Shown in pieces: positions 1 through 6,318 of a DNA stretch of 12,834 nt. The stretch is from the NCBI GenBank assembly GCA_964504335.1, contig CAZDET010000103.1, positions 1 to 12,834 of the forward strand, read 5' to 3'. The stretch comes from CAZDET01 sp964504335 (GTDB lineage Bacteria > Bacteroidota > Bacteroidia > Chitinophagales > Saprospiraceae). Numbering within the stretch: the first letter of the stretch is position 1; each line of letters begins with the position of its first letter. A model generated the notes under the pieces. It saw only the letters and a list, made by a program, of their open reading frames with translations. It was not told the origin of the DNA and ran no database searches. A program made the position numbers and the translations under genes.

Positions 1-40
1 TTAGTCCATTAGTCCATTAGTCCATTAGTCCATTAGTCCA
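1..40. repeat. Tandem octamer array, TTAGTCCA x5
   Basis: Five uninterrupted perfect copies of the octamer TTAGTCCA begin at the first base of the window, so the array may continue to the left. It lies downstream of the membrane-protein gene that ends at 117 and has no coding potential I would defend. Eight bases with no spacers rules out a CRISPR array. A perfect short array in intergenic DNA resembles the short tandemly repeated repetitive sequences known from cyanobacteria and is prone to copy-number slippage. Confidence 0.95.
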
Positions 41-63
41 AATTATGCCCATTTCCCTAAAAG

Positions 64-115
64 TCTAATGTCTAAATATCTAATATCTAAAAGTCTAATT
101 TCTAAAAGTCTAAAA
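64..115. repeat. Degenerate TCTAA-type 7/8-base repeat array
   Basis: Seven consecutive units begin with TCTAA and alternate between 7 and 8 bases (TCTAATG, TCTAAATA, TCTAATA, TCTAAAAG, TCTAATT, TCTAAAAG, TCTAAAA), giving a higher-order period of about 15 bases. On the minus strand the units read TTAGACTT or TTAGATA, so they share the TTAG core with the octamer array at 1-40. The array stops one base before the stop codon of the membrane-protein gene (117-119), so it would form the start of that transcript's 3' untranslated region. The same motif recurs at 9804-9862. Confidence 0.85.
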
Positions 116-116
116 C

Positions 117-884
117 CTACCGAACCACCCGTCCTTCCGCCAGATCCAGAATCATAATCTTCTGCCAGATCTTACTCGACAGGCCGTGGGCCAGGTTTTC
201 GAGGTCGTTGACGGCATTGAGTACGACGGCGTCGTTGAAGTACTGCACGTGGAGGGCGGCGAGCTTGCTCGTGAGGGAGAGGAGCTCCGAGCAATAGTCG
301 AGGTAGCGCGCGAGGGTGGGCAGGTCCATGTGGCGCACGGGGGAGGAAGGGGTGGGTTGGGTGTTGGTGAGCAGGTAGGCGGGGTCTTTGGTAAGTTGGT
401 GCATATCCACTACGTGGGCGATGCTGCGCAGGCGGTGGAGGGAGGCGAGGGCCTCGTTGCGCTTGTAGCGGGTTTCGAGGGTGCCGACGAAGAAGAGGGC
501 CAGCGCCAGGAAAATGGCGTCGTTGATGAGGGATTCGACGATTTGTACGAGATCGGTGACGCCATCCACGCGCGCATCCAGTTCGGGCGAGAGGCTGAAT
601 AAGCCAACGGTGAAGCCGACAATGGCGAGGATACCGACGACGGTGGCGCCGCGCACCCACCAATTGGGGCGTTGCAGGCGGTCGGTTAGTTGCATGGTAT
701 CGCTGCCCAGCACGGCCAGTTCGCCGGCCACTTTGCCGAGGCCCGATTGGGGGAAGCGCTCCTCGATGCGCTGGCAAAGCCGGCCGAGGGTGGTGAGAAT
801 GAGATCGGCGCGCAGCTCGTCGTAATCTCCGTGAGGCCGGGGAGTGGGGCGGCGAAAAAAAACGGCCCAAAGCGACATGTTCAT
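117..884 (-). CDS. Uncharacterised membrane protein with two transmembrane helices
   Basis: A 255-residue protein whose function I do not recognise. Two hydrophobic helices are visible: about residues 78-98 (VRGATVVGILAIVGF and on) and about 121-137 (DAIFLALALFFVGTL). They are separated by a short acidic loop, so both termini should be on the same side of the inner membrane. The C-terminal 110 residues are soluble and helical (HVVDMHQLTKDP, RYLDYCSELLSLTSKLAAL, KIWQKIMILDL) and look conserved in character, which suggests an uncharacterised bacterial family. There is no signal peptide. ATG at 884 is used, and a second in-frame ATG at 878 would give a protein two residues shorter. The gene lies 133 bases downstream of the ECF sigma gene on the same strand. 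It could be a sigma-dependent target, but it shows none of the zinc-finger or FecR-like features of known anti-sigma factors. Confidence 0.8.
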   Translation of the reverse strand: MNMSLWAVFFRRPTPRPHGDYDELRADLILTTLGRLCQRIEERFPQSGLGKVAGELAVLGSDTMQLTDRLQRPNWWVRGATVVGILAIVGFTVGLFSLSPELDARVDGVTDLVQIVESLINDAIFLALALFFVGTLETRYKRNEALASLHRLRSIAHVVDMHQLTKDPAYLLTNTQPTPSSPVRHMDLPTLARYLDYCSELLSLTSKLAALHVQYFNDAVVLNAVNDLENLAHGLSSKIWQKIMILDLAEGRVVR

Positions 885-940
885 TTACGTAACCTTGTTG
901 AAATCACCGTGTGTTGCCACAGTGTTATGTAATTACCTGA

Positions 941-969
941 TGTTGACATAGGGATATTAGATGTCAACA
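941..969. promoter_or_regulatory. 9-bp perfect inverted repeat in the sigma/membrane-protein gap
   Basis: TGTTGACAT (941-949) and ATGTCAACA (961-969) are exact reverse complements separated by 11 bases. The site lies 48 bases after the sigma-factor stop and 57 bases upstream of the membrane-protein start at 884. Neither strand has a T-run after the arms, so it is a poor intrinsic terminator. An operator, or a 5' leader hairpin of the membrane-protein transcript, is more likely. This role is inferred from position only. Confidence 0.5.
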
Positions 970-1017
970 AGTAGTAAACGTCCATGTGCGCTCGGACCGA
1001 TGTGTCTGGTGTTTAGT

Positions 1018-1566
1018 TTATCCGGCATATTGACTCCGAATGCCTTTTCGAATGCGGCTCACCCGGCTGGGTACGGCCCGCTTACCCAAGCCCCAGCGCT
1101 GGGCGATCTCGTCGTGGGTGTAGCCGTGGGACACATCTTGCATGATGGCCCGGTCTTTGTCGTTTAGGTTACTGAGCAGGTGTTGAACGTCCATTTGTAG
1201 CTCGATGGACGTATCTGTCCGGTGCGTCGGCTCGGGCGATCGCTCGTTCAAGGAGGTAAAATTGCGCCGGTAGTAACTTTTGTGAGAATCGTAGGCGAGG
1301 TGGCGCAATGCAGTCTTTAAAAAGCAAATGATTCCTTCCTCTGTCTGCGCTCGAATGATACGGAGATCCGTTTCCAGTAATTTGACGTAGAGGTTCTGGA
1401 CGAGATCTTTTGCCTGATTCCGGTCTTTGACGAGGGAGCCGGCTTGCTTCAACAGGTCCCTTTCGCAATTTCGTTGTACGTGGCTTACGAATTGCCGGTT
1501 GGCTTGTTTAGTGTTTCTCTCCTTGGCCCGAAGGAGAAGTTCGGCCAGTTTGGATGGCGTTTTCAT
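1018..1566 (-). CDS. ECF-type RNA polymerase sigma factor
   Basis: A 182-residue protein of the sigma-70 family, which would direct RNA polymerase to a specific set of promoters. Region 2 spans about residues 35-102, with DRNQAKDLVQNLYVKLLET matching the usual sigma2 helix pattern. Region 4 spans about 127-176, with the helix-turn-helix stretch GYTHDEIAQRWGLGKRAVPSRVSRIRK. The linker is short and there is no sigma3 domain, so it is ECF-sized. The frame stays open to a TTG at 1605, but the ATG at 1566 is preferred because it is a standard start and places the first residues at the usual sigma2 lead-in. An 11-bp inverted repeat sits directly upstream of this ATG. The gene is divergent from the 487-residue helical protein and followed on the same strand by the membrane protein. 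No adjacent gene looks like a classical anti-sigma factor, so its control is unclear. Confidence 0.85.
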   Translation of the reverse strand: MKTPSKLAELLLRAKERNTKQANRQFVSHVQRNCERDLLKQAGSLVKDRNQAKDLVQNLYVKLLETDLRIIRAQTEEGIICFLKTALRHLAYDSHKSYYRRNFTSLNERSPEPTHRTDTSIELQMDVQHLLSNLNDKDRAIMQDVSHGYTHDEIAQRWGLGKRAVPSRVSRIRKGIRSQYAG

Positions 1567-1568
1567 TG

Positions 1569-1609
1569 TTGCTTGCGTTACCTGTAGTTGAAAAAGTGAA
1601 CGCAAGCAA
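1569..1609 (-). promoter_or_regulatory. 11-bp inverted repeat abutting the sigma-factor start codon
   Basis: TTGCTTGCGTT (1569-1579) and AACGCAAGCAA (1599-1609) are perfect reverse complements with a 19-base spacer. The right-hand edge of the structure in the transcript ends two bases before the ATG at 1566. In RNA the hairpin would cover the ribosome-binding region of the sigma gene, and in DNA it could be an operator. No U-tract follows it, so it is not a terminator. Either role is inference from position and symmetry. Confidence 0.55.
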
Positions 1610-1853
1610 GGTATTTGGCTCTCCTCCCGCTTTCAATGAAAAAAAGAGGCCTTTTGTACATCTCGGAGATGGCTTATCCGATTCTTCAGGTGAGTTAAGC
1701 CGTTATTGAATTTAATTTTAAATTATACATAACCGACTTTATTTAAGTATTTTAATCCAATATAGCTGCTGACGCAAAAAACCGAAGGAAATAGAATCAC
1801 CTGAGAAATCTGTATATCTTACCCCTTGATTTTGATAACGCAGAAAAATTACG
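1610..1853. other. AT-rich divergent intergenic region
   Basis: This stretch separates the start of the sigma gene (minus) from the start of the helical protein (plus), so it must carry both promoters. It is markedly AT-rich at 1700-1760 and contains an AATTTAA/TTAAATT dyad at 1709-1724. A TGATTTTG at 1827-1834 is one base off the Bacteroidota -7 consensus TAnnTTTG and is 19 bases before the ATG at 1854. I see no good -33 partner for it, so I do not call a promoter. Confidence 0.5.
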
Positions 1854-3317
1854 ATGAACGCCTTAGATCGAGCCTTTTGGCTCATAACATCACTCAGCCC
1901 GCAAGAACGGAGCTACCTCAGTCGGAACTTGCCAAAGAAAACCAAATATTTCGAATTCTACGAGTTGATGTCCAGGATGGACGAAGAAACCTACCGGGAC
2001 TCCCGCGACAAATTCAAAGAGCTGAAAGGTAGACCACGGCAACAATTTCCTGAAGCGCTGCTTAAACCGCTGCACAATTACTGGCTGAACCACTATGTGT
2101 CGATGCAGATCCGGACCTACATCAGCGAGGTGGAAATTTTTCTGCAAAAAAGCCTGTTTCCCCTAGCCGCACACAGCCTGGATGCCGCTGAGAAGCTAGC
2201 CGTGCGCCTGTACGATGCCAAATTTGACGTCGAACTCGCTCGTTTGAAGGCACGCCTCTATCGATTGGGCGGAAAAGAACAGCTCATCGACTCCAAAGAC
2301 TACGACCCGAAAGCCGCCATCAGCAGGGCACGCCTAGACCAGAATACCTTTCTGGACTACGAAGAGACATTCCAGGAGCTAATCGATTTATACAGTGGAA
2401 AAGCAACAAAAAATAACGCGCTGTCCGAACCTTCAGCAGCCTTCGAGGAAAAGTTGTTCATAACACCCGAGAAACTCCCGGACAAGGCGCGGCGATTCCT
2501 GTTTCTGGGTCGGATATTGTACTTCCTACTGGAAAAACGCTTCACGGAGGTACAGCAGCCCATAACCGATCTCATTGACTGGTGGAACGGCAAACAATAC
2601 AAAGCAGAAGAAAGCGAACAGATGTATTTTTACTCCATCGATCTGTACAACCTTGGCGGTGCCTTAATAAAGCGAGGAGCTGACGAATCCTACCCCTACA
2701 TCGAGCAGCTCTTTAACCAATTGTACGATCTGGCCGACGTTACCAAAGCAGATAAGGCCATGAGCGGCCGTATCCGCTATTTAGGTACCAACTTGAAGTT
2801 GATCTACTATCTCAACGTTGCACCAATCGATCAGATCACCAACTTTGTGGAAGAGATCGAAGACAGCCTTTCGGAATACCACGAGCGCGACGCGACGAAA
2901 CTGAAGCAGAATGTGTTAGTATTCCACTTTCTGCAAAAAGAATACGGGAAGGCAGACCAAGCCTGTGCGTACTTTCAGAATACCAAGACCAGCCAGTTTA
3001 AACTCGATTTTTTTGTGGGAGTTTCCTTACTGCGGATCATTTGTCAATATGAAAACAAACTCGATTCCGATTTCCTTTCTGCTGCCATAGACAACTATTT
3101 ACACTATTGCACCAACCGAAAGAAAAAGCACCCGGAGGCAGCAGAGATGTATACCGTATACCGCAAATGTGGTAACCTATTCCGAAAGTGGACCAACTGT
3201 GCACCCGATAAGCGAAAAAAAGCCCTTCAGGAATTCATAGAGTTCATTGATGATCGTCAAAACGAACTGGGTTATTTCTATGACTTGTTAGCCAAATGGG
3301 CGCAAACCAAGTGCTAG
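1854..3317 (+). CDS. Helical-repeat protein of unknown function
   Basis: A 487-residue cytoplasmic protein with no signal peptide or membrane segment. It reads as almost entirely helical, with TPR-like amphipathic stretches throughout, for example IRTYISEVEIFLQKSLFPL followed by AHSLDAAEKLAVRLYDAKF near residues 85-125. The N-terminal pattern (ITSLSPQERSYLSRNL, then KYFEFYELMSRMDEETY, then KPLHNYWLNHY) resembles large uncharacterised Bacteroidota proteins that begin with a 'SLT.SEKRYF'-like motif and continue as helical repeats. That is recall, not a search. No catalytic motif is visible, so a scaffold or protein-binding role is likeliest. ATG at 1854 is the only reasonable start. The gene is divergent from the ECF sigma gene and convergent with the small orphan at 3332-3706, with only 14 bases between the stops. 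Confidence 0.85.
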   Translation: MNALDRAFWLITSLSPQERSYLSRNLPKKTKYFEFYELMSRMDEETYRDSRDKFKELKGRPRQQFPEALLKPLHNYWLNHYVSMQIRTYISEVEIFLQKSLFPLAAHSLDAAEKLAVRLYDAKFDVELARLKARLYRLGGKEQLIDSKDYDPKAAISRARLDQNTFLDYEETFQELIDLYSGKATKNNALSEPSAAFEEKLFITPEKLPDKARRFLFLGRILYFLLEKRFTEVQQPITDLIDWWNGKQYKAEESEQMYFYSIDLYNLGGALIKRGADESYPYIEQLFNQLYDLADVTKADKAMSGRIRYLGTNLKLIYYLNVAPIDQITNFVEEIEDSLSEYHERDATKLKQNVLVFHFLQKEYGKADQACAYFQNTKTSQFKLDFFVGVSLLRIICQYENKLDSDFLSAAIDNYLHYCTNRKKKHPEAAEMYTVYRKCGNLFRKWTNCAPDKRKKALQEFIEFIDDRQNELGYFYDLLAKWAQTKC

Positions 3318-3333
3318 CCTCAGAGGCTGTTTT
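3316..3333 (+). terminator. Short stem-loop between convergent stops
   Basis: AGCCTC (3316-3321) and GAGGCT (3323-3328) are reverse complements around one base. In RNA this is realistically a 4-bp stem with a 5-base loop. It is followed by GTTTT on the plus strand. It overlaps the TAG stop of the helical protein and ends next to the stop of the convergent gene, a position that fits a compact terminator. The stem is short, so efficiency is doubtful. Confidence 0.45.
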
Positions 3334-3706
3334 AAAGCGATCCGCCCAGGTTTTCTACCATATAGACCTTCGTAAAGTTGCCCTCTTTCTGCAATTTGAT
3401 GGAATGGGTGTTGAAGCTAATGGTGTCATTATCCGGGTCGAAGGCCTGTTCCCATTCAATGAAACCGACTATGGATGTGATCGAACCATTGGAATTGATC
3501 GTAAGGGTTAATGCGGTTTCACTGTAATCGTAGGTTCCGATGAGCGTGCCGCCCGGATAGTGGTGGGTCAGGGCTGTCCGGGCAATAATGTAAGGCCCCT
3601 GGACACTGACGATGACGTTCTGGTTGTTGATGGTGAAGGTAGAGGTACCTTGATCACTGGAGAATACCACCGAGTTTGGCGATAGGGTAATAGTGGCGCT
3701 GGCCAT
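3332..3706 (-). CDS. Small beta-rich orphan protein
   Basis: A 124-residue protein I do not recognise. Composition is rich in T, S, I, V and N with regular alternation (ATITLSPNSVVFSS, STFTINNQNVIVSVQG, LTLTINSNGSITSIVGFI), which suggests an all-beta sandwich. It has no signal peptide, no cysteine and no membrane segment, so it is probably cytosolic unless exported by an unusual route. The ATG at 3706 has no clear Shine-Dalgarno sequence. The gene stands alone, convergent with the helical protein and separated from the sirtuin gene by 371 bases, with two operator-like dyads upstream at 3786-3798 and 3808-3823. The reading frame and strand bias look coding, but no family supports it. Confidence 0.65.
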   Translation of the reverse strand: MASATITLSPNSVVFSSDQGTSTFTINNQNVIVSVQGPYIIARTALTHHYPGGTLIGTYDYSETALTLTINSNGSITSIVGFIEWEQAFDPDNDTISFNTHSIKLQKEGNFTKVYMVENLGGSL

Positions 3707-4059
3707 AGTATGCGTGTTAATTTGGAGTTAGGAAATAGTGGTTGTGTTTAATATCCTCAAGATAGGAAAAAAGTTCCCTTTAAGTAAGGAAATTCCTTCC
3801 CACCGCCTACCATTTTTATGGTACCCCAAATTTTCCCGAATTTTTTTTCTCTGGGTTGCGATACTTCCCAACTGCCAGTCGTCTATTCAACGAAGGCCTA
3901 CATAGTTATCCCCTATCTAAATTTTTTGCCGGGGCCTCACATAATGTTCTGCCTACGTCCGAAATCAACGCAATGAAACCTTAGAGACCAATTCGCTTTA
4001 CCAGATATTCCTATTAACGCTTTCGTTGACAGTAGTTATTTACCTGTAGTATGCATGAA
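3707..4059. other. Gene-free gap upstream of the beta-rich orphan
   Basis: No credible coding region on either strand. It should hold the promoter of the minus-strand orphan gene. Visible structure includes AAGGAA/TTCCTT around one base (3786-3798) and TACCAT-TTTT-ATGGTA (3808-3823), both symmetrical and operator-like, and several T-runs such as the one around 3841. I found no match to the TAnnTTTG promoter element in the minus orientation. Confidence 0.5.
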
Positions 4060-4089
4060 TAGCTCTCCTGAGGGGGGCTATTTTTTTTT
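4060..4089 (+). terminator. Hairpin plus T9 overlapping the sirtuin stop codon
   Basis: TAGCTCTCC (4060-4068) pairs with GGGGGGCTA (4072-4080) through nine pairs, two of them G-U, around a TGA loop. Nine T residues follow on the plus strand (4081-4089). The polarity is that of an intrinsic terminator for plus-strand transcription, but no plus-strand gene lies directly upstream. The T-run encodes the terminal Lys-Lys-Lys of the minus-strand sirtuin and the hairpin contains its stop codon. It may shield the sirtuin gene from antisense read-through, or serve as a 3' hairpin of the sirtuin mRNA. Confidence 0.45.
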
Positions 4090-4797
4090 GACGACGGCCT
4101 TCATCAAGCGATCGACCAACTCGGGTACTCCTACCGAAGCGGGCTCGTCGATGACGCTGAGTTCGCGGGCGTGCTGTAATTCCCAGTTGAGCGACGGATT
4201 GGGATCGACGTAGTAAATCGGTGCAAAGGGAGGGGCATAACCAATCAGGCCGGCGGCTGGATAGACCTGCATAGATGTTCCAATGATGAGCACTTTGGTG
4301 GCGGTTTCCATTTCCTGAATGGCTCGGGGGATTTCGGGTACGGTTTCGCCAAACCACACAATGTGGGGGCGCATCTGTCCACCCTGGGGGCAGCATTGAC
4401 CTTCGAGGATATCCTCCTCCCATTCGACGATGTAGGAATGATCTACCGTAGAGCGGGCTTTGCGGAGTTCGCCATGCAGGTGAATGATTCGTTTGCTGCC
4501 CGCCCGCTCGTGCAAATCATCCACATTCTGGGTAATGATAACCACCTCAAAGTGCTCGGCCAGGTGCGCCAGGGCGAGGTGAGCGGGGTTGGGGGATACG
4601 GTTTTGAGTTGCTGGCGCCGCCGGTTGTAAAAATCCAGTACCAGGGCCGGATTATTGGCCCATCCCTCCGGCGAGGCTACTTCCATTACGTCGTGGCCTT
4701 CCCACAAGCCGCCCGCATCGCGGAAGGTGGCAATACCGCTCTCGGCGCTGATCCCGGCGCCGGTAAGGACTACGATCTTTTCGTTGTTAGGATTCAT
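4078..4797 (-). CDS. cobB: NAD-dependent protein deacylase, SIRT5/CobB-like sirtuin
   Basis: A 239-residue class III sirtuin that removes acyl groups from lysines using NAD. Visible motifs: GAGISAESG (residues 13-21) and FRD (25-27) for NAD binding, TQNVDDLH (89-96), catalytic His108 in LHGE, and GTS (173-175). Tyr57 and Arg60 in FYNRRR match the Y-x-x-R pair that in SIRT5 and E. coli CobB reads succinyl or malonyl groups, so desuccinylase activity is likely. The zinc module is degenerate. The first CxxC is absent (RKARSTVDHSY), and only adjacent Cys135-Cys136 remain of the second. The frame extends upstream to an ATG at 4842, but the ATG at 4797 is chosen because MNPNNEKIVVLTGAG starts at the normal distance from the Rossmann fold. 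The start overlaps the end of the decarboxylase gene by 11 bases, indicating translational coupling. Confidence 0.93.
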   Translation of the reverse strand: MNPNNEKIVVLTGAGISAESGIATFRDAGGLWEGHDVMEVASPEGWANNPALVLDFYNRRRQQLKTVSPNPAHLALAHLAEHFEVVIITQNVDDLHERAGSKRIIHLHGELRKARSTVDHSYIVEWEEDILEGQCCPQGGQMRPHIVWFGETVPEIPRAIQEMETATKVLIIGTSMQVYPAAGLIGYAPPFAPIYYVDPNPSLNWELQHARELSVIDEPASVGVPELVDRLMKAVVKKK

Positions 4798-6247
4798 AGA
4801 GCGCTGAAGTTGAAGGTTGCCCGGCTCGTAATTTAGCTCCAATTTTTTCTATTATCTCAAGCAAGCCGGCAATATGTGTCTCCGTCGTAAAGGGATTGGT
4901 TAAGGTACAACGCAAATAAACGGATTGATCTAATAAGGTCTGAACGATGTAGAAGGAGCCGTCTTCCAATAATTCCTGACGAATACTTCGATTGATGTGG
5001 TTGAGTGCCTCCTCGGTCATTCCCTCGGAATGATATCGAAAACAAATGATATTCGTCTGGGGTTCCATCGCGAGTTTCAGGGACTTTCGCTGGCGTACCT
5101 GCGCGGCAAACTGCTCGGTTGTTCGGCAAACGCGCGTCACGTAATCGCGCCAGAATTCAACGCCCTGGGTCGCGAGGATGGCATAGGCTTTGAGCCCAAG
5201 CATGAGCTTCGTGCACTCGAAGGTGCGGCGGGCCAGGTCGTACCAGTTGTCTGGCTGTTCCCACTCCAGGAGGTAGGCGGCGCGTTGCTGAAAAGTCGCA
5301 TAGGTATCCCGCTGCCGCTTGTATAGCAGGGCGGTAGTGATACTCGGAGTGGTGAGCATTTTGTGAAAATCCATTGCTACGGAGTCCGCCCGTTCGAGTC
5401 CGGCGACGCGGTGGCGGTACTCCGGGGAGAGGGCGAGCGCTGCTCCGTGGGCGCCGTCGACGTGTAGCCACAAATCGTGCGCTTCGGCGAAGTCAGCCAG
5501 GGCCTCCAGATCATCGAAGGAGCCCGTAGCCGTAGTACAGGCACTGCCGACAATAGCAATGACGCGCCGCCCCCGTTGCCGTGCCGCTTCCAGGCACTCG
5601 GGCAGCAGGTCGGTCCGCAGGCAGTAGTTGTCGTCTGTGGGTACTTTAATCACGCCTTCGCTCCCCCACCCCATGATACGCGCGGCCCGATCGACGCAGT
5701 AGTGCGCCTCGGCACTCACCATCAGCGCCAGCGGTTCGCGCTGCCCTTCCGTCCAAACCCGCTCGGGCACCTTTAGGCTACGGGCCGTCAGCAGGGCCGT
5801 CAGGTTAGCTAGTGTACCGCCGGAAGTGAGAAAGCCGCCCGCTTCGGGCCCGAAGCCCAACTCTCGGGCCATTCGTTCGACGACGAGGCGTTCGAGTACC
5901 GTTCCGGCCATGCCCATTTCATAAACTCCCATGCCGTTATTCACAAAATCACCCAGCAGTCCCGCCAGGGCGGCCACCGGCACGGGCGGACTGATTTGGT
6001 GCCCCATGTATTGAGGGTGATGCACCGCCACGCTTTGCTGCAGTACCCGGGCAAACAGCTCCTGAATATTGGCAGGAGGCGCTTCGCGCCACTGGCTCCA
6101 CAATTCGTTGGGCCGCTGATAGGGCATAGCCGGCTGCTCCCCGGGTCGCTCGTGCAGCGCTTCCAAATAATCGGCCAATTGGTCGATCAACCGGTGGCCA
6201 TCTTCCCGAAAGGTATCAGCCCGATAAGCGTCTTGGATGCGTTCCAT
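4787..6247 (-). CDS. PLP-dependent group II amino-acid decarboxylase
   Basis: A 486-residue cytoplasmic enzyme of the pyridoxal-dependent decarboxylase family (PF00282), which converts an amino acid to an amine and CO2. Supporting residues: SGGTLAN (142-148) for phosphate binding, His182 (SAEAHYC) that stacks on the cofactor, Asp264 in HVDGAHG that contacts the pyridine nitrogen, and Lys296 in DFHKML that forms the Schiff base. Length is typical for the family. Substrate cannot be read from sequence. Aromatic amino acids, 2,4-diaminobutyrate and glutamate are all handled by relatives. The open frame reaches 6361, but the ATG at 6247 (MERIQDAYRADTF) is preferred, because the upstream extension translates intergenic heptamer repeats (LFTIRHSLFTI). 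It is first of a two-gene unit with the sirtuin, overlapping it by 11 bases, and is divergent from the lipoprotein at 6514. Confidence 0.93.
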   Translation of the reverse strand: MERIQDAYRADTFREDGHRLIDQLADYLEALHERPGEQPAMPYQRPNELWSQWREAPPANIQELFARVLQQSVAVHHPQYMGHQISPPVPVAALAGLLGDFVNNGMGVYEMGMAGTVLERLVVERMARELGFGPEAGGFLTSGGTLANLTALLTARSLKVPERVWTEGQREPLALMVSAEAHYCVDRAARIMGWGSEGVIKVPTDDNYCLRTDLLPECLEAARQRGRRVIAIVGSACTTATGSFDDLEALADFAEAHDLWLHVDGAHGAALALSPEYRHRVAGLERADSVAMDFHKMLTTPSITTALLYKRQRDTYATFQQRAAYLLEWEQPDNWYDLARRTFECTKLMLGLKAYAILATQGVEFWRDYVTRVCRTTEQFAAQVRQRKSLKLAMEPQTNIICFRYHSEGMTEEALNHINRSIRQELLEDGSFYIVQTLLDQSVYLRCTLTNPFTTETHIAGLLEIIEKIGAKLRAGQPSTSALYES

Positions 6248-6252
6248 ATCAA

Positions 6253-6280
6253 TGGTGAATAGTGAATGGCGAATGGTGAA
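6253..6280. repeat. Heptamer array, consensus TGGTGAA x4
   Basis: Four adjacent 7-base units (TGGTGAA, TAGTGAA, TGGCGAA, TGGTGAA) lie 5 bases upstream of the decarboxylase ATG at 6247, inside its mRNA leader. A degenerate reverse-complement copy lies at 6364-6390 and matches 20 of 27 positions by hand alignment. The array translates in frame with the decarboxylase, which is why the open frame appears longer than the real gene. Confidence 0.85.
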
Positions 6281-6293
6281 TAGGTATAGAAGG

Positions 6294-6318
6294 TTTTCTG
6301 CAAACGCATTTGCGAAAA
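6294..6318. promoter_or_regulatory. Dyad upstream of the decarboxylase gene
   Basis: TTTTC-t-GCAAA (6294-6304) pairs with TTTGCGAAAA (6309-6318), ten base pairs with one bulged T and a 4-base centre. It lies about 47-71 bases upstream of the decarboxylase ATG, where an operator or core promoter would be expected. A second, smaller dyad ACAGG-CA-CCTGT follows at 6329-6340. No known regulator is assigned. Confidence 0.45.

Noticed and set aside
1..115. Possible CRISPR array
   Set aside because: The units are 7-8 bases and contiguous, with no unique spacers and no cas genes in the window.
172..870. Long minus-strand frame rich in Arg, Pro and His
   Set aside because: It lies in another frame over the membrane-protein gene, has strongly biased composition typical of a frame shadow, and shows no motif.
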